Shown here piece by piece: positions 25,715 to 37,480 of a stretch of 64,000 bases of DNA. Location: positions 434,001 through 498,000 of the forward strand of contig JAMSLZ010000008.1 of NCBI GenBank assembly GCA_026027325.1. The letters run 5' to 3'. Source of the stretch: Actinomucor elegans. Taxonomy: Eukaryota > Mucoromycota > Mucoromycetes > Mucorales > Mucoraceae. The notes under the pieces are model-generated. The model had not been told where the DNA came from, did no database searches, and saw only the letters and a list, made by a program, of their open reading frames with translations. Within the stretch, counting starts at the first letter, position 1. Every line of letters starts with the position of its first letter. The translations under genes were made by a program, and so were the position numbers.

Positions 25715-25815
25715 GAATTACAAGCATTTCAGATGAGCTGAATGTACTGATCTATAAACTTATTGATCACTCATATCGCATCTGATACATAAGAAATGTT
25801 CTAAATAAATTACTA
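25715..25815 (-). repeat. Single reverse copy of the ~175-bp repeat core
   Basis: The minus strand reads GATGTAGTAATTTATTTAG, AACATTTCTTATGTATCAGA, TGCGATATGAG, then TTTATAGATCAGTA. Word order and spacing match the forward units in clusters B and C. Confidence 0.6.
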
Positions 25816-27651
25816 CATCTACTTCAACCTTTACACAATTAAAATACATTGGATATACTATACATTTAAATCCACAGTAGATTGCATGCAGATTATGTAA
25901 ATCAGATCTATAGATTTTCAATTTCTGGAGGTCCACAACTCTATGTGATGAACATATTTTGCATATTTTTGTATTATAAGCATCTCATGATTCCTGGAAT
26001 ATAGAATTACGATAAGTACTTGTCATATACATATAGTATAAGCGAAGAGATAACTGATATATATATATATATATATATATCTGCTTACATAATATTAGCA
26101 CTACATTGGAAGCACTTTCTGCTTTGTCCTGATGCTTCATGCGCAAGCTTTTTCTTGATAGGGGATTGGGTATATATCTGGCAAGAGTTTTCTTTTCTTT
26201 TAGTCTGTTCGTTAGTCACATCACAATGCTAGATTACTATCGCCAATCCAATTTAGACAAAGCTTGCTTCTACAAACTCACCAAAGATGATCATAATAGT
26301 AGTGTTATTTAGGATAGGAATCTAATCAGTCAGCAGTTGTTTTGCGCTTTATTCTATCGTTTTTCTTTATAATAAACTAGTTTGAATCGAGAGTCTCTTC
26401 AGAATGTCTGAAAATACTTCAGTTCATTGATTACGTTTGACAATAAAAAGAAATGACGATAAAATCCGTTTTAGAGCCATTCAGATGGTTTTTGGTAGGT
26501 GTATCGGTAATTACCCAAGAGTATCAATGCGAGCTCATAATAAAGGCAGACATAGCTTGATTCAAATGTGCTCATGTCATCTATACCTCGACTAAAATGC
26601 AATGATACTGAAAATATGGATTAAACTTTGTATGTAACACTATCATAGCTTAAGCCTATAGAATAGCAATAGCACTAAATATGTTGCGTTATATAAATAA
26701 TAGATTTTCTTTTCGAAGATCTATTGGATTGTTCACTGCCATAGTGGACCTCATATTGAACTGGTTAAAACGCAAAGATTCTAGATACCTGGGCTGCATA
26801 TGGCAGTGCAAAGTTGGACAGTAACATTTGTAGATTGGCTTTGAGTGGTTATAAAGCAACTATAAGCATTATCATTAGAGAATAGCGTTCTATCAGCTTC
26901 ATATATCACTAATCTAATTTGAAAGTGAAGAAATAACTTGTTATTCTTCATTAATCACAGAGATCAATACCTTACTCAAAAGTATAAGCCTGAAACAGAA
27001 CCAAAAGGTTAAGCAAGTATTTGCATTTATGAATAAAAAAGTAATAGCTGTATCATTCCCTTGCTTGCCAAGTTTTTTTTTGTTGTTAAAAGTTTTACAG
27101 GTAATCCTCGTTATTTACTCCAATCAAGCTTGTGGAATGAATTCTATCTTTAAAGCCAGTACCAAAGTTTTTTTTTTATAACGTATTTAACAAGACTATC
27201 GGTTTAATAAACGTAGTATTGTCATTGTGGTAAATAATAATTTATTAGTGTGGACCAATTGACAGTTATTTAAATTTGTTGACTTTGGCAAATCTTTCTA
27301 AAGAGCTTTTCAATCAAAATGCACTTTCTTCATCTGAAACAAAGAAAAAAAACATAGAAAAACGAGAGCCCATTGGATTGACTAGGTAAAAAAGCTTCAG
27401 TATGCAGCAATTGAATAAATACTATACTATAGTGCATATATTGAAGTAATCTGATACGCTTTCAAGGGATTTTATCAATCACCAGATCTTTGATCTTTTT
27501 ACTATCGTTTACATGCATGGTCACATTGCTTATTTACCTAATTTTGAATATCAAACAAGTAAGGGTCAAGTTAAACTCACACGTTGCTAGCTAAGAATCG
27601 TTCCTACATGACATTGAACCTTGATTGCGATTCTCTTCATGTACTTAGAAC

Positions 27652-27652
<1 letters not shown>

Positions 27653-27684
<32 letters not shown>
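27653..27684. repeat. Poly(dA:dT) tract, 32 A
   Basis: Uninterrupted A run read directly. Such tracts exclude nucleosomes or mark old retroposed poly(A) tails. No target-site duplication or element body was recognised next to it. Confidence 0.9.
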
Positions 27685-27686
<2 letters not shown>

Positions 27687-28169
27687 AAACCCTTCTAAAG
27701 ACATTTTTACGGAATATTCGCTCACTGCTGATGAAAAAACCTGACAATGGCTGTGATATTTAATCCTCACAAGAGTATATAAACACTCAATGCAAGCTCT
27801 ATAGTTTCATAGAATGGTAAATACAATTAAGAGATGGTTGGAAACATTAAGGGCGCTATTCGGTATATGGAAGAAAAAAAAAAGCATAGAGCCGCAGAGC
27901 ATTTCTGAAGAAATTGAGAGCATAGGAAAGTAAGGTAGCAGGGTTTGAGGCCAGTGCTTCCATTTGGGGACATGAACCACCAAGAGATATCTAAATACAT
28001 CATGTCTGTATTACAAAAACCTCTAAAATGAGATGTCCAAAGCCAAAAGATAATACAATAAAAAATTCAAAAAAAAAAGTTTGTCCAATGAAGTACGTCA
28101 GAAGAAAGTTTTGGCTACCGCACAAGTCTACTAAAAATGTACTTTGGTCATCTTTTGCACAGCTAGACA

Positions 28170-29081
28170 ATGTCTATTCTAGCTTCAAAAAGACAATTGG
28201 TGGAAGCCATAGAACTATATGATCATTTAAAAACAGAATTAAGCAATAAAGATGCTATCAATACATACTCAGAGGAGGAATGGCAGAAGCGATTAAGAAA
28301 TCTCGGTCTGGAAGCAGTAAGTTTATCAAACGTATTTCTAAATAATGTCATTAAAATACTTTTGATCCAGGCTCAATTAATACAAATCAGTCGAACTTTT
28401 GATAATGAGAATCTACTTCAATTATTAAAGAAAAAGCAAGCAAAGCTCGTGCGTCACAGTGCTTGGAAAAAACGACACAAAAAACGCGTTCAACAAAGAA
28501 AAATGCTGATTTCGAAACGAAGCGAAAAATGGATTCGTGATATAGAGTGGAAGGTAGCAATATCACCGTCTGTTGTTGCAGCGCATATTGCTCAGCAAAA
28601 AAGCTCATCAGTCGAAAAGAGAGCCAATGATCAACTGAAAAGTAAAATCAGAGAATTATCAAAGCAGTTGTCAAAACTAACCAAGTTACGCGACTTGAGA
28701 AGGAAAAAATTAGAAGCAAAAGGCCATTTTTTTGCAGACGATGGCAATCAGTTTTTCAACCAAGTGAAAGCATGGTATGAATCTAATACAGCTTTTCAAG
28801 AAGAAAAAGAAGAAGAAAAAGAAGAAGAAACTGAATCGCCCAAGAAAGGACTCACCATTCATAAAGACGATGCATGGCAGCATATTGATATCGATCAGAC
28901 TGCTTACAAGTATTGGTGTGAAGCAGATCAATCACTAGACGCGCTTTTAAAAGTTCGCAGATTATGGGATCAATATATTTTATTGGAAGAAAGAACAGAC
29001 AACCGACTTCATAAAGTGCCTCCAACCTTTGTTACGCCTGCACCGCCTGCCAACAGCATCTGGGCTTCCTATCTATTATAG
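28170..29081 (+). CDS. PDCD7: PDCD7 family protein (U11/U12 snRNP 59K type)
   Basis: Two exons, 28170-28316 and 28371-29081, give 285 residues. The intron (28317-28370, GTAAGT...ATCCAG, 54 bp) is a multiple of three and has no stop, so the genomic frame is open through it; splicing is inferred from the strong sites. The protein is highly charged and helical, with KRSEKWIRDIEWKV in the middle, an E/K-rich stretch near residues 195-215, and the family's C-terminal signature: ALLKVRRLWDQYI...PPTFVTPAPPANSIWASYLL. PDCD7 is the 59-kDa subunit of the U11/U12 di-snRNP, which recognises minor-class (U12-type) introns. Its presence implies a minor spliceosome in this organism. The last codon overlaps the stop of the convergent DML1 gene. 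Confidence 0.85.
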   Translation: MSILASKRQLVEAIELYDHLKTELSNKDAINTYSEEEWQKRLRNLGLEAVSLSNVFLNNVIKILLIQAQLIQISRTFDNENLLQLLKKKQAKLVRHSAWKKRHKKRVQQRKMLISKRSEKWIRDIEWKVAISPSVVAAHIAQQKSSSVEKRANDQLKSKIRELSKQLSKLTKLRDLRRKKLEAKGHFFADDGNQFFNQVKAWYESNTAFQEEKEEEKEEETESPKKGLTIHKDDAWQHIDIDQTAYKYWCEADQSLDALLKVRRLWDQYILLEERTDNRLHKVPPTFVTPAPPANSIWASYLL

Positions 29082-30899
29082 CATCATGCTATCATCATCT
29101 GTTCTATATGCATCCGATAATGAAATCAAGGCTTCTTTCGCCTCCAAGAAATCGTCTCGACTTAGGCCACTTTCACCTTGTGTATATTCGTAAAAGTCAT
29201 TGTATGCAATCTTTTCGATATTCTTGAGCTGTTGATCAACAGTTGCTTTCAACTCTGATCCAGAGCTGAAGCAAGTCATGATAGGTATCGATTTTGCAGG
29301 TTCATTCAAAGCAGAAGGTGGTGTGATGAGACCGTCTTGATCGACTCGAGAAGTAAACAGACGAGGATATGAATCTGGAAGTGGAAGTGCTGTTTCAAGG
29401 CTGAATCTAGACTGCAATGGATCATTAGCGTCTTTAAAATCAGAATAGAGTTTTTCTAAATAGTTGGTTTGCTGGCTCATATTGGATGGTAATCCTCTTG
29501 TTACAACGGTTTCAGCATATACATCCACAGACTATACGTATAATATAACGAATGAATAAATAAAAATCTAATCATGTAAATGCAGTCGGTCTTTACCTCT
29601 GTTGAAACGCGATCTAGCAAGGAAAGCGTAGGTCTAAGAAGCTGTTGTGTTTTAAATTTTTCCAAGGTATCAATATATCCATTTTTTAGGATTGGTAGAG
29701 GGACAGAAACAGATAGAGATGCTAAACTCGTACTTCTAACCCAGTTAAATTTACTGACAGTTTCTGCCATAGTTAGAGGATTATTTTTCAATCGAAAAGG
29801 TAACGAATTGGTTTCTATAGCAGATGCTAAGATAGCGGATGTATGATATCTTGAATATTCGTTAAATTGGATGTAGGGAGATAGACCATGCGTTTGAGTA
29901 GGTGTATAGATAGGTACATAGATGGATGATAGATCAGCAAGACGCGTGATACCAAATGCTCTATTCAACATGATCTTTTGCTTGTGTCGCTATAACAGGA
30001 TATTTTTAGCGACAAGTCTTTGTTAGCAGATCCAATATACTTACATCCGTTCTATATTGTGCATGTGAATCACTCAAACCATAGGTGATTATGGGTGTCT
30101 TTAGAAATTCATCGCGTATATTATTCAATAACCCTTCAGTAAACCCACCAAAAGCATCATCAACATCTGTCAATATTTGAAACCCTTGCATATTGTCGCA
30201 TTCTTCCACAAAGAATCTCAAGTTTTCCTCAAAGATATCTGTTTCTTTCTCATTATCTTCGTAAGCCTGTCTGCCAATGGTGTAGTTATCAAAAGGTGTA
30301 ATATCATTATCCATTTGATGGGTGACTATAGGATTGATAGAACGGGGATGATAATAAATTCTATTGAAATCAGACCAGTTATTGACAGATTCATCCAGAT
30401 GCTGGATTACGTCCAAACTCATATTTGAGTCTCGCTCTGATTCCATGCGATCCAATTCTTGTTGGTATCGGCTCTTTATTACACCTCTGTCTATACGGTT
30501 TACTCCTTGTTCCCAAGGTACTTGAGTATCTGAGGCTTCACCGCCAAATAATTTGTTGTATTTTTGCATAGACCCAAATCCACCTTTCAAGTCATAGATC
30601 AACACACGAGGCGTATAGACCAAATGTCCCTGCATGTGCATGTGTATATTGTATATAAGCAATTGAATCTTTTGAACTTTGGCTATTACTTACCGAAGGA
30701 GATTCTCCTTGTCTATACAATATATCGTGATTGATTTCGTCTGCTTTAATAGCGGCATTATTAAAATACTCATCCTAATCATACAGATCACTTAGTGCAT
30801 GCAAAATTAACATTTAAATTGTTGTACCTGAGCATTCCAAAAATGCGTACCGACATGATTGGACAAAGAACCTAACTGTAAGGTTACGATCTCGCGCAT
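29076..30899 (-). CDS. DML1: DML1/Misato family protein
   Basis: Five exons read leftward: 30899-30828, 30774-30694, 30629-30045, 29989-29597, 29531-29076; 528 residues. All four introns (47-64 bp range) are in phase 0. Signature: N-terminus MREIVTLQLGSLSNHVGTHF with WNAQDEYF, then TPRVLIYDLKGGFGSM and, in the tubulin-like middle, EECDNMQGFQILTDVDDAFG and LLNNIRDEFLKTPIITYG. Misato/Dml1 proteins have tubulin/FtsZ-like segments and are needed for mitochondrial distribution and partitioning. Length matches the family. Its stop codon lies inside the last codons of PDCD7 on the other strand. Confidence 0.94.
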
Positions 30900-31578
30900 A
30901 GTATATTAGATTAGAAGAAAGATAACTATAAAGACTTTTTGCGCGTATTTACACCGTGTACAGTTATTTAAAAAGCGCTTTATGATCTGAGTGCATTTTT
31001 TTTTTTAACCTTTAACAAACCAAGACAAGCATTTATCTTCCAGGAAATATATAAGCAGCAATGTTCTCTTATAAGAGCGAGTTTTGTAACTGCATATTGA
31101 TCTTAGAGGGCGACAAAAATTAATATAGACGTATATGTAGTGTAATAGATTGTCTTCGTACTATATCACACATCGCCTTCATCGACAACGCTAACAAGCG
31201 GACTTGAACATTTGAATACCTAAAATGTCTGAATAAAAACTATTCTTAATTGCGCTTCGAGAGAAGCAGTTACTAATAGTAGAATATATATATGCAGATA
31301 TTAGTTGAAAATTATGAGGATAGCTTATTATACAAGATCGGCTCTAAATTAAGAGCAAGATAAGCGCTTTACTGGTGAAATAAATGCTACAATTGTCTAA
31401 ACAATGGGATAGTTTCTTGAAGCCCAACTGATAGCGTCTCTTGATCAAAAAGAATACACCTCAGCATCATCTAATAATAATAAAACGTCCAACTTCACCT
31501 GATAATGATTCTTACGCATCCACTGTAAAGTTGCAATGTTTCATTATATAGTAACAGCAACGCACAAGAATAGCCACC
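30900..31578. other. Intergenic between DML1 start and LENG1-like end
   Basis: About 680 bp. The first part is the DML1 promoter, with a T run at 30999-31008. No gene or repeat recognised. Confidence 0.6.
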
Positions 31579-32600
31579 TCAATGTCTTTTATTTGAATTA
31601 TATCTTTCTTTTGCTTTCAAAGTATCATCTCTATTAAACTGAGAATTATAACCTCTGTTCCTCTCGTCCATTTCAGATCGATCTTCTTCAGCTTGTTGGA
31701 TCGGGTTATGCCCTAGAAACAAAGCTTTCACTCGCATTTGTTCATTTCTTTCTCTTTCTAATCGTTTCTCTCGAAGCTCTTGTATTGTTGGCGCACTACT
31801 TTTGTCCTTATCTTTATGCTCACGATGCCTGCTACTACTGCTACTATGGCGGTCTTTTTTACTACTACTATAACTGCTGCTACTGCGATGTTTATGATCT
31901 CTTTTGTGCCGTTTTTCCTCTCTGTTTTTCAGCGATTTTGTGATATATTCTAATGGATCCTCATTGATTTTGACAGATTCTCGTTTTCGCTTGTGAGGAT
32001 TGTCATCATTGGTTCTTCTTTTAAATACATGGTGATCTATATACTTTTCTTCCTTTCTATCTACTTTAACATACCAGGGATCATCCTCTAAAACATGTGT
32101 GTAAGGATGCATTCTATTGATTGAAATCTTTTGTTACCTTTCTTTACGCCTTTGTCAAGATACATAGTGATTTGTTTTTCCCATTTTTCATCTTTGGCTT
32201 TCTGTTCAGCTTCATGTTCTTCATTATTGGCTAAACGCTCTTGATTCTGCAGATCTTGAAATAGATTAACGTGTTCGATCATACGATTTTGATTGTCCTC
32301 TTTTTGTATTGAAGGCAAGTTGACATCGGCTCTCTTTCTGAGTAATTGAAGTCGAGATTCACTTTCCTATACATGGTTTTGCATTAAAATCCAAACGATT
32401 TTGAGCTTCGAGTTAACATGCTTACGGCTAGAATGACTCTATCCTGCTTTTTCTTGGCTTCTGCTTCCGCCTCAGCTTCATCTTTACGGACCCTTTCGAT
32501 GTTTGCTTTATTGTATACATGCCAACTATATCAGTCATTAGAGACTTGCTTGCATAATTTATTAATCAAGCGCATACCTCTTGTGATGTAGAATATTCAT
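31579..32600 (-). CDS. LENG1-like spliceosome-associated protein (Cir_N domain)
   Basis: Four exons read leftward: 32600-32578, 32525-32426, 32366-32138, 32087-31579; 286 residues. Exon 1 codes only seven full codons. The N-terminus MNILHHKSWHVYNKANIERV followed by RKDEAEA and a Q-D-R-V-x-L-A block is the Cir_N domain, closest in wording to LENG1 (the related Cwc25 begins differently). Then LFQDLQNQERLAN, a coiled coil, EDDPWYVKVDRKEEKY, and a C-terminal half rich in R/K/H/S including an RS-like tract (residues about 175-215). Proteins of this group are found with spliceosomes; the precise step is not known to me. A perfect 23-bp palindrome lies 23 bp upstream of the start codon. Confidence 0.82.
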
Positions 32601-32622
32601 CGTGAATACTTTAATAAGAAAG

Positions 32623-32645
32623 ATATTTTTCCGCCGGAAAAATAT
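32623..32645. promoter_or_regulatory. Perfect palindrome with CCG-C-CGG centre upstream of LENG1-like gene
   Basis: Arms ATATTTTTCCG and CGGAAAAATAT flank a single C, so all 22 paired positions match. It lies 23-45 bp upstream of the start codon at 32600. Inverted CCG/CGG half-sites are the classic target of Zn2Cys6 dimers. Binding is inference; the symmetry is seen directly. Confidence 0.6.
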
Positions 32646-33634
32646 GGTATGCAGTTTATATGCAAGTGTATGTGGTTCACCGCCGCAGCAGCTTAATGGT
32701 GATTATGGCTGTGATTGGTAAACTCCTCAAAAGTGAACAATGAATTTTGGGATTTAAAAATTTTCTTTGTTCACTTTAATCTAGCTTTTAAAAGCTTCAA
32801 AAATATAGATCTTCAGTAGGTACACTAACAAAGAGTGTACCGCATCCTATGGTACTTCAAATGATGTAAAGATCACACTATATATATATTTGTAACTAGA
32901 GTTATTTTGAAATTATATCCGATTTTCTGAAGATCTGGTTTTATGGTCACAAAAGTTTTTTTATTGCAAAAATACTTGTAGATATTTATTTATAAATCTT
33001 GCCTCTAAAGCGACATCTATGGTTTCAAGGAAAAGATTTTAGAACTAGGAAATCGATCGCAGATACATCCCTGAAAAGCCTTCAGAGCTTGAAACCGCAT
33101 TTGATTGGTGATAGCGTTTAAACTAAGACGGTGCCGGTAGTCTTTCATTTATATTGAACAGCGCGTGAGATCTTTGGTCAATCTCGGTCAGAATTCGCAT
33201 GATTAGTACTTCCAACATAGAAAGAGCCATAGTGCCTAGCAGAACTTTAGCTATAGATTATAAGATAGTTAATACCAAGATAGCATACATTATTTAGCGT
33301 GACAACGAACAATGGACAGTACCCTTTCAGCTAGTCCCCGTACCTTCCAGATACTGCTTTGGAACAGCGCCTACTTTGATAATATAATAGTTACACTTGC
33401 AAGAAGCCATAGCTGTAAGGCACACATGCAAAACAAAAAGAAGCAATCAAACGTTTGTTAGTATAACAGTTTGGCAGTTGACGGTTTCAATCTTGTTAAA
33501 CCAAGAGAAAGATCGTTTATTTATGGCGTTTTTCTCCTTAAACAAAATAAACAAATCGCTTCCTTAACAGGTTTTTTTACAGTATATAATCTCGCATCTG
33601 TTTCTTTTCCTTTCTCTTCTCTATATATATTATA
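32646..33634. other. Intergenic between divergent LENG1-like and NDT80-like genes
   Basis: About 1 kb. A reverse partial copy of the ~175-bp repeat core lies at about 33155-33225. A TATATATATTATA run at 33622-33634 directly precedes the next start codon. No gene seen. Confidence 0.6.
33155..33225 (-). repeat. Partial reverse copy of the ~175-bp repeat core
   Basis: The minus strand reads GTACTAATCATGCGAATTC, TGACCGAGATTGACC, AAAGATCTC: the CTAATCAGATGC / ACCGAGATCGG / GATCT words of the family in the right order. Confidence 0.55.
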
Positions 33635-35291
33635 ATGTCTGAAAATGTCATGGTACAGCCTTTATTTCATCAGAGGTCTCACTCGATGCCAGTGAGCCAT
33701 GGCTTTATAAAGTGAGTAGCATTTATTTGTCATGCAACATACTGACTAAAAGTTAATAGTCATACTGGAGAGAGGACGTATGATTTTAAAAGGTATACTT
33801 TTTTGAAGTTAGTATATAATATACAACACTAATAAACAGCAGATCCTCACCATTGAAACCAGAGCCATTGACAAGCGAAGGTTTTCCTCTTCCTATACCC
33901 AAAGCACTTACAGCTCAGTTCCATCCAAAGAAAGAAGAAGATGAAGAATCAAAGTTCTTTTGTCAACCCAAGACAACTTTAAACGTGTTTGATTACAATA
34001 GGAAAACTAGCTGGTAAGTAGCTAGCATGATAGTTACTTATTGCCACTAACGAAAATTAGTTCTATTGTATTAAACTGCAAGATGGACAGAGGCTTTTTT
34101 GTCTCTCAAGAACATTGGACGTGTTATCGTAGAAACTATTTCCAAGTCACTGCTTCTCTTGTAATTCCTGGTCATACAGATCAAACTTGTTATGCATTGC
34201 AGTTGAGTTCTGATAAACCAATGCAGCCTATACATCAATTCTTTCTCCGACTTAAGGCCTGCACTTCAAACAATAACAGAGAAGATATGCTGGAAACCCA
34301 TAATATGATACGACCTGTTGCACTGACTCAAATGACACCCAAACGTGATAAAGGCCCACAAAGAGAGCCCCCTACCGTCGCTGTTACCCCGTCAGATAAC
34401 GTATTTGGCTCTGATCAAGTTTGTGTCACATTTGAGCGCCTTCAATTCAGAGTTGCCACTGCAAATAACGGAAAACGCAGAGCATCGCAGCAGTACTTTC
34501 GTTTAATATTCGAACTGGTTGCTCAGTTGGATGATGCAACTCAACATGTGGTGTCGGAGTGCTATTCTTCGCCGTTAGTCGTTAGGGGTCGTAGCCCTGG
34601 TCACTATAGTTCCGATCCAGAACGTGATGTAAAGAAGCGAAAACTAACACCAGAAGTGAAAAACTCGCCTATCAGCGTATCGTTACCTCCTCCTCAGTAC
34701 GTGTATACTTCTCCTCCTATGATTGTAGATACCAAGAGCGATTCAGCAACAACTGAAATTCAATCGCCTCCTCCAATCATGCCATATCATTCCATGATCA
34801 ATCATTCGGCCTTTAGTAACTTTCATGGCAGGTCCCAGAGCGCCAATGACTCTGAATTCTTTGCAAGACATCGTGCAGGCTTAAAATATCAACCCATAAT
34901 GGAAAACCAGCATCAAGAAGAGGATTTATTTGATAATTACAATGTAGGGATTGAGCGTGCTTTAAGAAACTGGCAGCAACAAGTTGCACGTCAAAGAACA
35001 GATTCTTCTGCTACATTTGATTCTTATATGTCTTCAAACGAGCAACAACCACCTTCACATCGATCCACTAGACCTGGTACACCAATTCCCTATAATGCAC
35101 AATTATTTCAACAGCAGCAGCAACAACACCAGCAACAACACCAGCTGCCATCTCCAGTTCATCATTGGACTAATCGTCCACAATATATTGAACATGAAGA
35201 CAAATTGAATCAACAGCAACAACAGCAGCAGCAGCAGCAGCAGAATCATCAACAACAGCAACATAGCTTTCATCATCACCATCAAGACTAA
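33635..35291 (+). CDS. NDT80/PhoG-family (p53-like fold) transcription factor
   Basis: Exons 33635-33711, 33760-33792, 33840-34013 and 34061-35291 join to 504 residues (the third exon may start at 33843 instead: tandem CAGCAG acceptor). The DNA-binding domain spans about residues 60-280: KTTLNVFDYNRKTS, KMDRGFFVSQEHWTCYRRNY, FQVTASLVI, RVATANNGKRRASQQYF and VVRGRSPGHY, the last being the family signature seen in XprG and VIB-1. The C-terminal 220 residues are disordered, with a poly-Q/QH-rich end. In ascomycetes this family controls meiosis (Ndt80) or nutrient starvation and programmed death (XprG, VIB-1). The role here is unknown; the starvation branch is more likely by the RVATANNGKRR wording, which is inference. 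Confidence 0.9.
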
Positions 35292-35804
35292 CTTATTATT
35301 AAACAGTGTATTAACAAAACCCAACCTTATTATTACTTACTATTCTATTATGACATTACACTCTATGATATATGCTTCTCTAACAGTAACCCTCACTTTG
35401 TATCACTTTACTTTACTATACATATTATATATATATATATATATGTGTGTGTGTTAAAGAATAAATATATCGCTAACGTTTGATCATCATTGCTCCTTAA
35501 ACAAGTTCGATTAATAATGTAATAAAGAATCCTGTATTTTCTTCTTTTGGGGACCTGCTTTAAAAAAATACATATGATGTTTATCTCCCTATCTAATAGG
35601 TGCTGTTGGCTGTCTATTAGTTCATCAGGTTTAATATACTATGAATGCATCCGACGCTAAAACACTTTTGGTTTACATATATAGCTTTCGATCAAGTGAC
35701 ACAGATAAGTACATTTCATTAGACAGAACAATCAGTTAATGAAGGACATAAAAGAACCTACTTTATACGTTGATGAACGTGATGATACAGATTTTGGGTA
35801 TTAC

Positions 35805-35895
35805 TAGATGAAGTAGCTCATTCTAAACGTACATTGCTGAGCAGATGCAATATGGGACCGAGATCAGACAAAATCCGCTCAAATTAATTAACGCA
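35805..35895 (+). repeat. Single forward copy of the ~175-bp repeat core
   Basis: Reads GATGAAGTAGCTCATTC, TAAACGTACATTGCTGAGCA, GATGCAATATGGGACCG, AGATCAGACAAAATC. One of the best-kept copies of the first half of the unit. Confidence 0.65.
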
Positions 35896-36579
35896 TCTTG
35901 CCAGCTTCCTAGGCTCTGATGTATCGAAAATTGTAAGCAAAAGCTTATACCTCAAAATAAAGAGTTTAATAGACTTGGTAGAAAATTAGATTTTTTTTTT
36001 TAAAAAAAAAAAAATGTGTTAATATAATATGCATACTTTTGCTGCAGAGAAAGAAAACACTACTAATATGACTAGAGTTGCCAGTGCCTATTTTGTTCTT
36101 AAATTTGCTTCATCTAAAAGAATGGTTTTTCGTACTTTTGAGTTTCCTGAAATCAAAGCTAAATCGCAATATGCTGTATAACAAAATGTAATTGTAGATT
36201 TGAAGAGATTTTGTCAAAGGAACCGTCATAGTGGATGAATAAAATTAATTTCTATTATAAAATGAAAATAAAGTTTCTTTTATTTCATTGTTTGTATTCT
36301 TATATTAAAATATGACATGCAAAGGGATATCTAATAGTACACGGCTATTTTAATTTCAGATGCTTATTATTATTTATACCACTCTTTCCAACGATATAGG
36401 TTATTTGAATAAAATGTTTTTCTAGTGGATTGAAGTTAAACAACAACTGTTGATAGCAAGTGGAAATTTTGCGAATGGACATAATCAATGATGCATAATA
36501 ATGTTTCATATATAATCCTTGTGTATCTTTAAGGTATATAAAGCACAATTTTGTAGTTTGAAAAAGTTTGTAAAGAGGC

Positions 36580-37480
36580 ACCATGGGCCATCAAGGTCAA
36601 CCTCCGTCAGTTAATCAAGTATTTGGACCCATTATCGAGTTATCTCTGATGTATCATAAAAACCTGAAACTTCATTTATTGCTTATGAGCGTGATCAATT
36701 ATGTCAATTTATTACTGTTCAAATTGTTAATATACCACTCGAAATGCTGCGCAGTCGAAATAAAAAATAAATAAAAAAAACCAAAGCGAAACCACACTAA
36801 ATCCATAGATTTATGGATATGGTTGCAATGCAAATGGATATGACTACAAGACAGATATCGATGCTCATTGATATCAATAAGGAGAATATTGTGAAGAATA
36901 TGAACACCTTATATCTCAAAGAGGTACTGTGCTGACTTTTAACGACCCTGTAAGGTTGCCTCATCAAACGGCTAGAAGGAAATGCTTTGAATACTCTGAA
37001 ACATTGCGGTGCCTATGTTGAAAGCATTGACACGAAGGGAGAAAAGTCATTCAAGTCTTAATTCGAATCTACAAAGTAATGTGTATTATGCGGTTGAAAA
37101 GATTTGTTTTGGCACAGTCTACTGACATAAAAAGTATGCTATTATTGTATATTTTTTAGAAAAAATCGAGCATCTCATATGATAAATGGATTCGGTCAAT
37201 AAGCCCTAATTAATAGAAAAGATTGAAGTGCTCATTCAAAGAGTAACGAGCCCTTCAACGGTAGCTTAAATGCATTCAGATAAAGCGATCGTTAAGGCAT
37301 GCTCGCACTGTACTAATACAATAGATACTAGAACGTGTTGCCTATTATATACGAAGTGTGAGTTCTTTTATAATGAAAACATAAATAAACTTCTTTCTAA
37401 AACCAGTACTCGTTTTGGTCTATTGCAAATCGTATTGTCAGCCTGCAATATCAGGTACCGAGTCCTCTAAGGAAAAGCTG
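36580..37480 (+). pseudogene. Possible decayed coding sequence, unidentified
   Basis: Forward frames alternate open pieces such as FIAYERDQLCQFITVQIV, DMTTRQISMLIDINKENIV, RGTVLTFNDPVRLPHQTARR and a Cys-rich piece CSHCTNTIDTRTCCLLYTKC, interrupted by stops and frame changes. They may be relics of one gene or transposon, or chance. I do not recognise a family. Confidence 0.25.

Larger units (their letters stand above)
24867..28169. other. Long gene-free region
   Basis: About 3.3 kb, AT-rich. Contains a reverse copy of the ~175-bp repeat core at about 25715-25815 with weaker neighbours, a (TA)n-type run near 26057-26080, and a run of 32 A at 27653-27684. A 40-codon ATG frame at about 27814 is not conserved in any way I can see. 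The last 200 bases form the PDCD7 leader. Confidence 0.6.

Noticed and set aside
26020..26232. 70-codon plus-strand frame with YIYIYI
   Set aside because: Product of the TA dinucleotide run; no gene signal.
35103..35324. Leu-rich minus-strand frame
   Set aside because: Antisense of the CAG/CAA glutamine repeats of the NDT80-like gene.
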